NCBI GenBank assembly: GCA_019218415.1
Contig: JAHUUL010000002.1
Location: 124,001 to 188,000, forward strand
Source: Dermabacteraceae bacterium TAE3-ERU27
Lineage (GTDB): Bacteria > Actinomycetota > Actinomycetes > Actinomycetales > Dermabacteraceae
Length of the DNA: 64,000 bases
Reading direction: 5' to 3'
The notes under the pieces: generated by a model
The model's database searches: none
Seen by the model: the letters and a program-made list of their open reading frames with translations, nothing else
Told to the model about the DNA's origin: nothing
Part shown: piece after piece, positions 54,172-62,472 of the stretch
How positions within the stretch are numbered: position 1 is the first letter of the stretch
Layout of the letters: each line of letters begins with the position of its first letter
Made by a program: the position numbers and the translations under genes

Positions 54172-55593
54172 TCAATACGTACCTGCCTGCGCGTCCGCCT
54201 CGTCTGCGGGCAGCGCGGGATCTCTGCTGAGCGTTACCCTGTGTTCGCTTATCACCTCCGCTTCGAGGTAGCGGCCAACTGCGCCATCTTTCAGGTGTTT
54301 TATGCGGGAATCGCTGGCTTCTAGCCGGTTCAGGGTGCCGACGTAACCGGTGCCGTCTTTAGGGGCGGTGTCGTGGTTGCTGATTAGCGTAGGCATGGGG
54401 TTAAACAGTTCTTCGGCTTTTTGTGGGTAGCCGGGAAGAGAAATTTCTTGCACGCGATGGTTTTCTGGATTTAGGTCTAGCGCAGGCACTGGGTCGCCGC
54501 TAAATCCGAGCACGGTGGGAGGCAGCGGAGCCGGGAGCGATATCGGCTTGGCCCGCAGTTCGTGGCTTAGGTTGGCTACCCCGGTTTCGCTGCGCGCCGG
54601 ATGGAATTGCTGCACGGGGGAACCGGCGCTCAATACCTGCTCTACCCGGTAGCTTCCCGGCTTGCCGCTCGCGTTGTTAAAGGTGGGATCGGACGCGAGG
54701 GAGGCCGCGATTAGCCCTCCCTGGGAATGACCCACCAACATGATTTTTGCGCCCGGCGGAACGAGCGGTTTACCGTCCGGGCCTCTCGCCCGCATCGCGG
54801 CCCGCACCGCGCGCATGCTGTCTGATTCCTGACCGGAGCCGGCAACCAGGTTGCTGGCCCAGTCCTGCGGGTTCTTTTGGCCCCACCAGCCGGATGCCGC
54901 AATCATATTGCTTTCCGTGGGTGGTATTTGCACCAGATAGATAGTCTCACCGCGCTTGTCGCGCATTTTCTGGATCGCAACCTGGCTAAAGTCCCGTGCG
55001 GGGAGCGTGCCGCCATGCCCGTCGGGAGGGTCCGTGCGCAGCGTAGCGTTTGCCAGAAAGAGGCCCGCCAGGTCACGAGCCGCCCTAGGGTGGGAGACGG
55101 CGCTGACGGCCGCCACGGAAACTTCTGCGCCGCTCATGTTCTCGGGTAGCGCCCGGTCTATGAGGGGCAGGGAAGCGGCCTGGAGCAGATACCAGTAGCT
55201 TGCCGCGGCTACCCGCCGTGAAAGCGGAGCGTCTGTCTCTGTGGCAGTTTCCCAGGCCGCCTGTTTAGCGTTCGCAGCGTTTCGCTGCAGCTGCTGTTCC
55301 CCAGGCAGCGGCAACGGTGGGGGAGCAAGGCACATCGGAGCGGAAGCGTAATCCTGCGCATCGGCCTCAGCACGGAGCTGCTGGGCAAGTTCCGCGCTCT
55401 CCCGCCGAATCGGTGATAGGCGCAGCCTGCACAGCGCACCGATTTTCTCCCGGTAGGCCTGCGCGTCGGGGCCGTGCCAGTTAGCCGATTGAACGTTTTC
55501 AAGTGCCGTGGTGAGGCGCAGCAGGGCGTATTCCAGGCGGTCCATCGTTAACGCCGTTTGCCGCGCCTGCTCCGTATCCATTCCCTGAAACAC
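54172..55593 (-). CDS. Alpha/beta-hydrolase (lipase-like) with WXG100-like N-terminus
   Basis: A 473-residue protein. Residues 1-75 form predicted helices with a WHG turn (Trp39-Gly41, then GPDAQAYREKI), resembling the WXG100/ESX-substrate hairpin of actinobacterial type VII secretion clients. The rest contains an alpha/beta-hydrolase core with nucleophile elbow GHSQGG (Ser291), a likely acidic residue Asp367 in SGDPVP and a likely His407 in SNHDT. It has no Sec signal peptide. GTG 55593 has AGGAGG ten bases upstream. It converges with the NUDIX gene, three bases apart. Substrate and export are inferred, and no secretion genes are nearby. Confidence 0.75.
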   Translation of the reverse strand: MFQGMDTEQARQTALTMDRLEYALLRLTTALENVQSANWHGPDAQAYREKIGALCRLRLSPIRRESAELAQQLRAEADAQDYASAPMCLAPPPLPLPGEQQLQRNAANAKQAAWETATETDAPLSRRVAAASYWYLLQAASLPLIDRALPENMSGAEVSVAAVSAVSHPRAARDLAGLFLANATLRTDPPDGHGGTLPARDFSQVAIQKMRDKRGETIYLVQIPPTESNMIAASGWWGQKNPQDWASNLVAGSGQESDSMRAVRAAMRARGPDGKPLVPPGAKIMLVGHSQGGLIAASLASDPTFNNASGKPGSYRVEQVLSAGSPVQQFHPARSETGVANLSHELRAKPISLPAPLPPTVLGFSGDPVPALDLNPENHRVQEISLPGYPQKAEELFNPMPTLISNHDTAPKDGTGYVGTLNRLEASDSRIKHLKDGAVGRYLEAEVISEHRVTLSRDPALPADEADAQAGTY

Positions 55594-55760
55594 GCTCCTG
55601 CCACCTCCTAGTACCGCGTTTTCGGCAGGCTACGTAAAAGCGGCGGCGTTGCAGTATCCGCTGTGGGAAACGCAAGGAGCAGTGAACGTGTGAACAAGCT
55701 GTGGTTGATCCGAAACGCCTGGCTGCTTGCGAAGCCGTGGCGGGTGTCACGCCGCGCCGG

Positions 55761-55790
55761 TTTCGTCGCAGGCCAAACGTCGGCTATGCT
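55761..55790 (+). promoter_or_regulatory. Candidate promoter for tRNA-Pro
   Basis: TTTCGT (55761-55766), an 18-base spacer and TATGCT (55785-55790). The predicted start lies about five bases before the mature tRNA. Confidence 0.45.
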
Positions 55791-55801
55791 TATACGGGTC
55801 A

Positions 55802-55878
<77 letters not shown>

Positions 55879-55881
55879 AAT

Positions 55882-55914
55882 AGGTCCCGGAAACTTCGGT
55901 TTCCGGGACCTTTT
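55882..55914 (+). terminator. Terminator of tRNA-Pro
   Basis: A 13-bp stem (55882-55894 with 55899-55911) capped by the stable TTCG tetraloop; the stem's last U begins a TTTT tract (55911-55914). Confidence 0.92.
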
Positions 55915-56238
55915 AGTTTCCCTGCGTTTGCGTGCACAGTATCCCCACCTGCCCCAGGCTTCACACCCTCGCCAAGGCTCCCGAAAGCCCTGCACGGTTA
56001 ACCGCCGCGATAGATTGTCGGGGGTGACGCTTAGGATGAGCAGCAAGCGAGTGGCTCGTATTTAGGCGCAGGTTGATTCCATAACACGCTTTGGCTGTGC
56101 AGCGACACGCGTTAGTCCTGTAAAGCATCCGGGAATCCCGAAGCCGATTGCGCTGCGCACGCGTTCACACAGATAGAGAACAGAAAATTTCATCGGTTCA
56201 CCCGAGGAGGCCTAAGCATTCCCTTCGGTGAACAAAGG
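55915..56238. other. Non-coding stretch between tRNA-Pro and the orphan gene
   Basis: No convincing gene or tRNA-end duplication was found in these 324 bases. CACGCGTT occurs twice (56106-56113 and 56158-56165). Base composition becomes AT-richer from about 56170. A hairpin with a Shine-Dalgarno-like GAGGAGG lies at its 3' end. A minus-strand frame of 43 residues (56193-56062) has no supporting ribosome-binding site. Confidence 0.6.
56196..56233 (+). promoter_or_regulatory. Hairpin covering a Shine-Dalgarno-like site before the orphan gene
   Basis: GTTCACC (56196-56202) pairs with GGTGAAC (56227-56233); after one mismatch four further pairs form inside. GAGGAGG (56204-56210) is partly inside this stem, and the ATG at 56239 follows five bases after it. 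It could gate translation or be an operator dyad. Confidence 0.45.
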
Positions 56239-56871
56239 ATGAAACATATCTATTTATGGGGGTGCAAATTGTTAGGGACGATTATCGATGAAAAATACAA
56301 GGGTATGCCGAGCGAAATTCCTGACGGTCATTACAAAATGGTCGAAATAAACGGCGATGATGTAGTTTTTTCATGTGTTCCAGTTTTGGTTAAAGACCTG
56401 CTGGTGTTCATGTATTACCCTTCGACAGATATGTGGCATCTAGAGGAGGAACCTTCTAGATACACCATCGTTCCTGACTATGAAGAATTCATCTTTGTTC
56501 CGACAGATTTAGAAAGCCTGATCGCTTTAATGAAGACTGGCCGGAAAATACCTCGCCGAGGCAGTGGTGTGGGGCATCTGATGTCTTTGGAATCTCAGCC
56601 GGCCAATGAGCGGAAATTCAACGCTGAGGTGGGTCTCTTTCGCGATGGAGGAAAGATCTTCAAGAAGGAGATGGTTAAGGTCTTGGGAATGCTTGAGTCC
56701 GGAGATACCAGACTCGTTGCGCGATACCCGGAGGCTAAGAGAACTAATGCCCTTACGCTGGCAGGCGAAATCAACGCCGGTAAAAAGGCCATGTTGGCTG
56801 GCCTCTCACTGAAAGCCGAAGCCTTTCAGGATAAGGACGGCACCTGGGTTGTTTCGGTCACGAAACAGTGA
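56239..56871 (+). CDS. Orphan protein of unknown function, AT-rich gene
   Basis: I do not recognise this 210-residue protein. It has no signal peptide, membrane segment or catalytic motif that I can name. The N-terminal half is rich in tyrosine, aspartate and glutamate, then comes a basic stretch RKIPRRGSG near residue 102. The C-terminal half is lysine-rich and ends WVVSVTKQ. The gene is visibly AT-richer than all its neighbours and uses many A/T third bases, suggesting recent acquisition. ATG 56239 has only AAAGG touching it; ATG at residue 23 is an alternative start. A weak TTTCGCC/GGCGAAA dyad follows the stop. Confidence 0.7.
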   Translation: MKHIYLWGCKLLGTIIDEKYKGMPSEIPDGHYKMVEINGDDVVFSCVPVLVKDLLVFMYYPSTDMWHLEEEPSRYTIVPDYEEFIFVPTDLESLIALMKTGRKIPRRGSGVGHLMSLESQPANERKFNAEVGLFRDGGKIFKKEMVKVLGMLESGDTRLVARYPEAKRTNALTLAGEINAGKKAMLAGLSLKAEAFQDKDGTWVVSVTKQ

Positions 56872-56935
56872 CGCCTTTCGCCGCTTAGCTTAGAAAACAT
56901 CTGGCGAAAAGCGTTACAGCTAAAGCCGGATAGTG

Positions 56936-57481
56936 CTATTCGCCGGTTTGTCCGTCAATCGCTTCGCGCAGTAAATCTGCGTGCCCGCAATGGCGCGCAT
57001 ATTCTTCAACCATGTGGGTGAGTATCCAGCGTGCAGACACCGTTTCCCCACCCGGTAGTGCGGCTTCGCTGGAAAGATCGAACGTTTCTTGTGCGCACGC
57101 TTTTTGCCAAAGCGCATGCGATTCCGTCACCGCGCCTTGCCAATCATTTAATAGCTTCGCCGCGTTTTCCTGCAGCGCCGTTTCCCACTCCCAATCGGGA
57201 GACTCGTTCCAATCCACGCCGCACCAGGGTTCTTTTTCGGGCTCTCCCAGCAACACCTGGGAAAACCAGAAGTTCTCTACAAAGGTGAGGTGCTTTAGCA
57301 GCCCGGCCAGGGTCATGGCAGAGACGGTAGAACGCCGCCGCAGATCGCTTTCGCTCAGCCCGGCTACCTTCCAGGCGATAGTGGCGCGCAGAAAATCTAA
57401 GAACCCCAGCAGCGTTTCGGCTTCCCCCGCACGATTTGGCGGATCGGGGCGGCCATGCTCGTCCTGTACGGGGTCGTTCAT
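56936..57481 (-). CDS. DinB-fold protein (DUF664/mycothiol-transferase-like)
   Basis: A 181-residue four-helix DinB-superfamily protein. The metal-ligand histidines appear in LKHLTFVENFWF and the C-terminal HMVEEYARHCGHADLLREAIDG, the usual three-histidine pattern. Actinobacterial relatives act as thiol (often mycothiol) transferases, but the substrate here is unknown. The ATG at 57481 has a TAGTAT box seven bases upstream and no clear Shine-Dalgarno, so it may be leaderless. Confidence 0.88.
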   Translation of the reverse strand: MNDPVQDEHGRPDPPNRAGEAETLLGFLDFLRATIAWKVAGLSESDLRRRSTVSAMTLAGLLKHLTFVENFWFSQVLLGEPEKEPWCGVDWNESPDWEWETALQENAAKLLNDWQGAVTESHALWQKACAQETFDLSSEAALPGGETVSARWILTHMVEEYARHCGHADLLREAIDGQTGE

Positions 57482-57488
57482 GTTCCCA

Positions 57489-57494
57489 ATACTA
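57489..57494 (-). promoter_or_regulatory. -10 box of a probable leaderless promoter for the DinB gene
   Basis: On the minus strand TAGTAT ends seven bases before the ATG at 57481. Confidence 0.45.
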
Positions 57495-57566
57495 GCCAGC
57501 GCGGGATCCTCCGGGGCCGGATAACGCTCGTGCCGCTTCCTCGATGCTTACGCTCGGCACTCACCC

Positions 57567-57595
57567 TCGACATGGAGCCGCGACTCGGGTAAACT
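57567..57595 (+). promoter_or_regulatory. Promoter for the siderophore-interacting protein gene
   Basis: TCGACA (57567-57572), a 17-base spacer and TAAACT (57590-57595), each one or two bases from consensus. Predicted start about 57602. Interrupted dyads GTACC/GGTAC and CCGTA/TACGG overlap the start region (57600-57625) and could be an operator. Confidence 0.6.
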
Positions 57596-57695
57596 GTCCC
57601 CGTATGTACCGCCTGCATGGTACGGAGAATTTTCCTCGCGTACCCAAACTGTGTGGTTCGCTGCCACGAACCATCGGCTCTATTCGGGAGATACC

Positions 57696-58565
57696 TTGCT
57701 GAAGGAACCTTACGCACTGTTCGATACCCGCATCACGGCCCGGCATTTCATCAGTCCCACGCTGCTGCGTATCACCCTGTCGGGCCCCGATCTGGCGCTG
57801 GTCGGCACCACAGGCCTTGACCAGCGGATCAAACTGCTTTTCGTAAGGGACGACGCCCACGCCGACGCGATACTCGCACGCAATGCTCCCTGGCGCGAAC
57901 TGTATGCCTCCCTGCCGGAAGACGAAAAGCCGGTGGCGCGCACCTACACCTTTGCCGAGCTGCGGCCCGCGCAATGCGAGGTAGATATCGACGTGGTGAT
58001 TCACGACGGGCACGCCCACGGCCCCGGTTCCACGTTTGCCCTGGAAGCCCCCTATGGCAGCCGGGTAATCATGTCCGGCCCGCGCGGTGACGTACCAGGC
58101 CACGACAAGCTGGGCATCGCCTGGTATCCCGACTACGACATCCTGCAAAACATACTGCTGGTCGGTGACGAAACCGCGCTTCCCGCGATCCGCGGCATCC
58201 TGAAACAACTCCCGGTGCAGGTGAGCGGCCGGGCCGTGATCGAAGTCCCCTACCCGGAAGATGTCGAAGAAGAGATGAGCGCCCCCGAGGGGGTGGAAGT
58301 CGTCTGGTGCGTACGCGATGCGGGGCAGACGGCCTTTTCGCAGCTGCCCTTCCCCGTCACGGAGGAAGACAAAAAGGCTTTCTACACGGGCGATGAAGAC
58401 GAAATGCTGTGGCAGGAAGAAGCGGAACCGGGGCAGTGGCTCGGCTGGGTGGCCGGGGAAACGCAGTGGGTGGCAAAGATCCGCAGCGCCGCCCGCCGTG
58501 CAGGCATAGCCAAGCGGCAGGCATCCTTCATGGGGTACTGGCGCAAGGGCGCCCGGCACCCGTAA
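57696..58565 (+). CDS. Siderophore-interacting protein (FAD-dependent ferric reductase family)
   Basis: Cytosolic flavoprotein of the ViuB/SIP family that reduces ferric siderophores to release iron. About 289 residues, with the FAD-binding domain motif ARTYTFAEL and the C-terminal SIP domain starting LLVGDETALPAIRGIL, then a terminal FMGYWRKG motif typical of the family. I chose TTG 57696 with GGGAG five bases upstream; a longer reading from 57651 has no ribosome-binding site. No ABC transporter or siderophore genes are adjacent. Confidence 0.9.
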   Translation: MLKEPYALFDTRITARHFISPTLLRITLSGPDLALVGTTGLDQRIKLLFVRDDAHADAILARNAPWRELYASLPEDEKPVARTYTFAELRPAQCEVDIDVVIHDGHAHGPGSTFALEAPYGSRVIMSGPRGDVPGHDKLGIAWYPDYDILQNILLVGDETALPAIRGILKQLPVQVSGRAVIEVPYPEDVEEEMSAPEGVEVVWCVRDAGQTAFSQLPFPVTEEDKKAFYTGDEDEMLWQEEAEPGQWLGWVAGETQWVAKIRSAARRAGIAKRQASFMGYWRKGARHP

Positions 58566-58626
58566 AGCCTGCGCGTCTTTTCCTAAACCAACCGCGCCGC
58601 CCCGGCTAACCTGCGGCCTGCTCGGG

Positions 58627-58632
58627 TAGTGT
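58627..58632 (+). promoter_or_regulatory. -10 box of a possible leaderless promoter for the DUF255 gene
   Basis: TAGTGT ends exactly six bases before the ATG at 58639. The six bases are GGAGGC, so a Shine-Dalgarno-like sequence is also present but only one base from the ATG. Confidence 0.45.
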
Positions 58633-58638
58633 GGAGGC

Positions 58639-60435
58639 ATGGCAGAAAACCTCGCGCAGCACGCCAGCCAGTACATTCGCCAGCAGGCAAACAACACCGT
58701 ACGCTGGCGTCTCTGGGGCCCTGCCGCGTTAGCCGAGGCGCGCGAGCGTGACCTGCCCCTGTTTGTTTCCATCGGCTACAGCTCCTGTCACTGGTGCCAC
58801 GTGATGAGCCGGGAATCGTTTTCCGATCCGGAGGTAGGGGCATACCTGAACGAGCACTTCGTTCCGGTGAAGGTTGATCGCGAGGAACACCCCGCGGTAG
58901 ACCACGCCTACATGCGGGCAATGCTCGCCACCAGGGGAGAGGGCGGCTGGCCGCTAAACGCCTGCTGCCTGCCCGATGGATCCCCCTTTTACCTGGCCGC
59001 CTATCTGCCGCCCGTAAGCGCCGACGGAAAGATCGGCTGCCTCGATTTCCTGCGCAGCGTCTCTACCGCCTGGGGCACAGCAGACGGCCGCGCCCGCCTG
59101 GAACTGACCGCCCAGCGCGTAGCCAAAAAGGTGGCCGACGAAACCGTCTCGGGGAGGCGCATAAGCGGGGAAGCCTGCACTCAGCGGGGCCTAGATGTGC
59201 TACTGCGGACTCTTTTGCTGAGCCGGGATACGCGCTGGGGCGGCTGGGGGAGCGGCGCAAAGTTTCCGCTTCCGCTCGCCTATCAGGCCCTGCTGCGCAC
59301 GGGAGTGCCCTTCGCCGTGGAGGCGGTGTGCGCCGACATAGACATGCTGCTCTCCTCCGCCCTCACAGATCACGTGGGCGGCGGCTTTTTCCGCTATTGC
59401 GTGGACGAGATGTGGGACGTTCCCCATTTCGAAAAAATGCTTTGCGATAACGCCCTCATCACCTCGCTCCTGGCCGCGCGCCACAATATCGCGCCGAGCG
59501 AGAGCAGCACGCAGGAGCTGGCCGACGCAGCGTCGGCCCTGCAAGAAATCTTCGCCATGGAAAATGGCCTACTTGCCTCCGGGATAGACGCCGAGTCTCC
59601 GCTTCCGGGGGAAAGCGAAAGCAGCGAGGGCGGCTACTACCTGTGGCACCGCAAGGCGCTGCGCGAGGCCTTGGATACGGGAAACGGTAGCGCTGCCGCG
59701 ACAGCCTGGGCGGAGGCCTACAACATTCGCGCGGAAGCCAGCTACCGGATCGACCATTGCACGCCGCGCCGCGTGCCGGGCAGCGATTACCGCACCCCGC
59801 CCGAGGTGCGCTCCCGGCTCCGCGAAGCGCAAAAGCGCCGGGTCGCGCCGCAACGCTCCGAAGCGTCCGTGCTGGCATGGACTTTCCTAGCGGTATCGGC
59901 ACTGGCCGACGCGGGGCGCTCGCTCGCGGACGAAGCCCTGACGCACGCTGGCCGCGCACTCTACGAGAACGCTTTGCGGCTGCATACGGACGTATCTGGC
60001 ACCCTGCGCAGGCTGGCCACGCTGGCAGGCCCGGCGGGACCGGCTGCAGGCCTGGACGATCTGGCGGCGGGGGCGCTCGCGGCGATCTCCCTGGGGGATG
60101 GCGCAGAGGCCGCCCGGCTGCTGCGGCTTTGCGATGAAACCTGCCGTGACGAGCGGGGGAGGCTGCGCGATGCGGCCAGCGAAGACCCAGCCCAGCTGCC
60201 TCCGGCAGGTGCGGCGCAGACGGATTCGGGAGCACCCGCGGGGAGCAACAGTTACGCGTTGGCGCAGGCGAAGCTCGCGCGGCTAATCCCCGAAGAACGC
60301 GCCAGCCGCGCCCAAGCGGCCCGCGCCGCGCTGCGCGAGAGCGGGGCCGACGTCAGTTCCGCGCCGCAGCTTTACGGGCAGTGGTTACAGGCCGCGCTGC
60401 TGTTGCACGCAATGGGGGAGCTGAACGATGAGTGA
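58639..60435 (+). CDS. YyaL-family thioredoxin-domain protein (DUF255)
   Basis: A 598-residue protein with an N-terminal thioredoxin-like domain carrying SCHWCHVM (Cys50 and Cys53), KVDREEHPAVDH and GGWPLNACCLPDGSPF, followed by an alpha/alpha-barrel region like glycosyl-sugar epimerases (GAKFPLPLAY, GGGFFRYCVDEMWDVPHFEKMLCDNA). Function is not established in the family. The N-terminal NxLxxExSPYLLQHAxNPVxW block is diverged here (QHASQYIRQQANNTVRW). It overlaps the DUF881 gene by eight bases. Confidence 0.9.
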   Translation: MAENLAQHASQYIRQQANNTVRWRLWGPAALAEARERDLPLFVSIGYSSCHWCHVMSRESFSDPEVGAYLNEHFVPVKVDREEHPAVDHAYMRAMLATRGEGGWPLNACCLPDGSPFYLAAYLPPVSADGKIGCLDFLRSVSTAWGTADGRARLELTAQRVAKKVADETVSGRRISGEACTQRGLDVLLRTLLLSRDTRWGGWGSGAKFPLPLAYQALLRTGVPFAVEAVCADIDMLLSSALTDHVGGGFFRYCVDEMWDVPHFEKMLCDNALITSLLAARHNIAPSESSTQELADAASALQEIFAMENGLLASGIDAESPLPGESESSEGGYYLWHRKALREALDTGNGSAAATAWAEAYNIRAEASYRIDHCTPRRVPGSDYRTPPEVRSRLREAQKRRVAPQRSEASVLAWTFLAVSALADAGRSLADEALTHAGRALYENALRLHTDVSGTLRRLATLAGPAGPAAGLDDLAAGALAAISLGDGAEAARLLRLCDETCRDERGRLRDAASEDPAQLPPAGAAQTDSGAPAGSNSYALAQAKLARLIPEERASRAQAARAALRESGADVSSAPQLYGQWLQAALLLHAMGELNDE

Positions 60436-61297
60436 GCACGAAAAGAAGCGCAGCCACATTACCGCCCACGGCGAGACCAGTTATTCGCCGTCGTCGCTGC
60501 TTAGAGCGCTTACGGCCAATCCGCTGGATTATTCCCAGCTGCGTAACGGCGGGGAAGAAGACCCTCCTATGCGCGAGCTCGGCACCGTGGGGAAAGCCGG
60601 GGTGGCGGTGCTTGCGGTGGCTCTCGGCTTCATGGTTTCGGCCAGCGCGATGGCGCTGCGCAAGCCGGTCACCGGGGCGGACAACCCGCGTACCTATTTG
60701 AGCAAGCAGCTCGAGCAGCGCCGACAGGACGTAGATGCCCTGGTCGCCTTAAACCAGCAGCGCCAGGAGAAGGTTTCTCAGCTACAGGGCCAGGTCCTGG
60801 GCGGTGGCAACGGCGCGGAACTTTCGCGCAGCGAAGAAATAACGGGGGCCACAGACCTCACGGGCGAGGGAGTAGTAGTGCAGCTCCAGGACTCGCAGGG
60901 GCAGCGCACGCTACCTGGACAGACGGCCACCGCGGGCACCAACCGGGTGCGCGATAGCGAGGTGCAGCTGGTGGTTAATGCTCTGTGGGATGGCGGGGCC
61001 GAGGCCATCTCGGTGAACGGGCAGCGGGTCACCGCGCGCACGGCGATTCGCACCGCGGGAGATTCGATACTGGTTGATTTCCGCCCCCTTTCGCCGCCCT
61101 ACGAGATAACCGCGCTCGGGGAGCCGGATCGCCTCTACAACTCTTTTGCCAAGAGCACCGCCGCTGCGGAATTGCGTCAGCTGGGTGCCCAGTACGGGAT
61201 CGGCTGGAACGTTACGAAAGGCAGTAAACTGGCTGTGCCTAAGGCACCCATCGGACCGCTGCGCCATGTCCGGCTAACGGAAGGAAACCAGGAATGA
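60428..61297 (+). CDS. DUF881 family membrane-anchored protein (first copy)
   Basis: A 289-residue protein with a cytosolic N-terminus of about 55 residues, one membrane helix (AGVAVLAVALGFMVSASAMAL), a coiled-coil stretch (SKQLEQRRQDVDALVALNQQR) and the extracytoplasmic DUF881 domain (GEGVVVQLQD, RDSEVQLVVNALWDGGAEAISVNGQR, PPYEITALG). Function is unknown; the gene order DUF881-sbp-DUF881 is conserved in actinobacteria. ATG 60428 overlaps the preceding gene; the next gene overlaps its end by four bases. Confidence 0.9.
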   Translation: MSEHEKKRSHITAHGETSYSPSSLLRALTANPLDYSQLRNGGEEDPPMRELGTVGKAGVAVLAVALGFMVSASAMALRKPVTGADNPRTYLSKQLEQRRQDVDALVALNQQRQEKVSQLQGQVLGGGNGAELSRSEEITGATDLTGEGVVVQLQDSQGQRTLPGQTATAGTNRVRDSEVQLVVNALWDGGAEAISVNGQRVTARTAIRTAGDSILVDFRPLSPPYEITALGEPDRLYNSFAKSTAAAELRQLGAQYGIGWNVTKGSKLAVPKAPIGPLRHVRLTEGNQE

Positions 61298-61626
61298 TCG
61301 CTATCATCGGCCTAGTCCTGGGCGTGATTATCGGCCTTTTGGTACAACCTGATGTGCCGGTGGCGCTACAGCCTTACCTCCCGATCGCGGTGGTAGCGGC
61401 TCTAGATACGCTGTTCGGCGGATTCCGGGCCGCCCTGGAGGGGGTATTCGATGCGCACGTATTCATCATTTCCTTCCTCTTCAACGTGGTCTTGGCGGCG
61501 TTCATCGTATTTCTGGGTGACCAGCTGGGGGTAGGCGCCCAGCTTTCCACCGCGGTTGTGGTGGTTCTCGGTATCCGTATCTTCGCTAACGCCGCCGCTA
61601 TTCGCCGCCACGTATTTAAGGCTTAA
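61294..61626 (+). CDS. sbp: Small basic membrane protein Sbp (DUF1290)
   Basis: A 110-residue polytopic protein with three to four hydrophobic helices and the family segments GLLVQPDVP, LPIAVVAALDTLFGGFRA and LGIRIFANAAAIRRHVF. Function is unknown. It sits between two DUF881 genes, with a four-base overlap upstream and a three-base gap downstream. Its tight coupling suggests the three products form one envelope-associated complex, which is inference. Confidence 0.93.
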   Translation: MIAIIGLVLGVIIGLLVQPDVPVALQPYLPIAVVAALDTLFGGFRAALEGVFDAHVFIISFLFNVVLAAFIVFLGDQLGVGAQLSTAVVVVLGIRIFANAAAIRRHVFKA

Positions 61627-61629
61627 AGC

Positions 61630-62352
61630 ATGGCGCAACAGGAAATCAGCGGCTGGCAGCGAATCCGCAATATCTTGCGGCCGCGTTGGAAAATGTCCCA
61701 GATCGTGGTGGGAATCCTCTGCCTGCTGGTCGGCCTGACGATAGCCATCCAGGTGCGCGAGACACTCCAGGAGCCCCTGGACCAGATGAGCCAGCAAGAC
61801 CTTGTCCGCCTGCTGGATGAATCAAATCGTCACGTTAGCCAGTTGCAGCAGGAATCGCGTGAACTAGAGACCACTCTGCGCGAGCTGGAAAACGGCCAGC
61901 AGAATTCGTTGGCGGCGCGGGCGGCAGCCCAGGAACGGTTAAGGACGCTGCAGGTGCTGGCGGGGGAGATCCCCGCGCAGGGTCCGGGAGTGCGCGTTAT
62001 CGTGGCCGACGGTGGCGCGGGCGTAAAACCGCAAACCCTGCTCACGGTTTTGGAAGAGCTGCGCAACGCCGGCGCTGAGGTAGTGCAGCTCAACAGCGTG
62101 CGTATCGTTGCCTCCTCTTCGATCACGGGCAAGCCCGGTCAGATCGTGGTGGATGGAAAGACGCTAAAAGCGCCCTACGAGTTCCGTGTGATAGGCCCGT
62201 CCGACGTTATCGATCCTGCCCTGAAGATCCCCGGCGGAGCCGCGGACACGGTCGCTTCCGACGGCGGTGACCTGACGGTGTCGCAGCTCGACAACGTCAC
62301 GATTAACGCGGTTGTACCTCCGAGCGAGTTCCAGCACGCGAAGAGCAAGTAG
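61630..62352 (+). CDS. DUF881 family membrane-anchored protein (second copy)
   Basis: A 240-residue relative of the 60428 product with a shorter cytosolic part, one membrane helix (QIVVGILCLLVGLTIAIQV), a coiled coil (residues about 60-110) and a DUF881 domain (GPGVRVIVADGG, LLTVLEELRNAGAEVVQLNSVR, APYEFRVIGPSDVIDPAL). Paralogous to the first copy but clearly diverged. It ends the trio; 120 bases separate it from the FHA gene. Confidence 0.9.
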   Translation: MAQQEISGWQRIRNILRPRWKMSQIVVGILCLLVGLTIAIQVRETLQEPLDQMSQQDLVRLLDESNRHVSQLQQESRELETTLRELENGQQNSLAARAAAQERLRTLQVLAGEIPAQGPGVRVIVADGGAGVKPQTLLTVLEELRNAGAEVVQLNSVRIVASSSITGKPGQIVVDGKTLKAPYEFRVIGPSDVIDPALKIPGGAADTVASDGGDLTVSQLDNVTINAVVPPSEFQHAKSK

Positions 62353-62394
62353 GAATCTTTCCCAAAACTGAGTAAAACCTAGCCGCAGGTGGCC

Positions 62395-62407
62395 TCTGAC
62401 GGTCAGA
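62395..62407. promoter_or_regulatory. 13-bp palindrome upstream of the FHA gene
   Basis: TCTGAC-G-GTCAGA, a perfect 6-1-6 dyad, 65 bases before the FHA start. A possible -10 box TATCTA begins at 62439. It could be an operator; no regulator is identified. Confidence 0.35.
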
Positions 62408-62472
62408 AAACCTCTCCGGGCATGACAAAATGGAGGGGTATCTAATGTGCGCACGAGCGGAGGGACTAGGAA

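Noticed and set aside
56062-56193. 43-residue minus-strand frame upstream of the orphan gene (possible antitoxin)
   Set aside because: No Shine-Dalgarno, no family resemblance, and such short frames are expected by chance.
57600-57625. DtxR/IdeR iron box at the siderophore-interacting protein promoter
   Set aside because: The dyad does not match the known 19-bp TTAGGTTAGGCTAACCTAA consensus.
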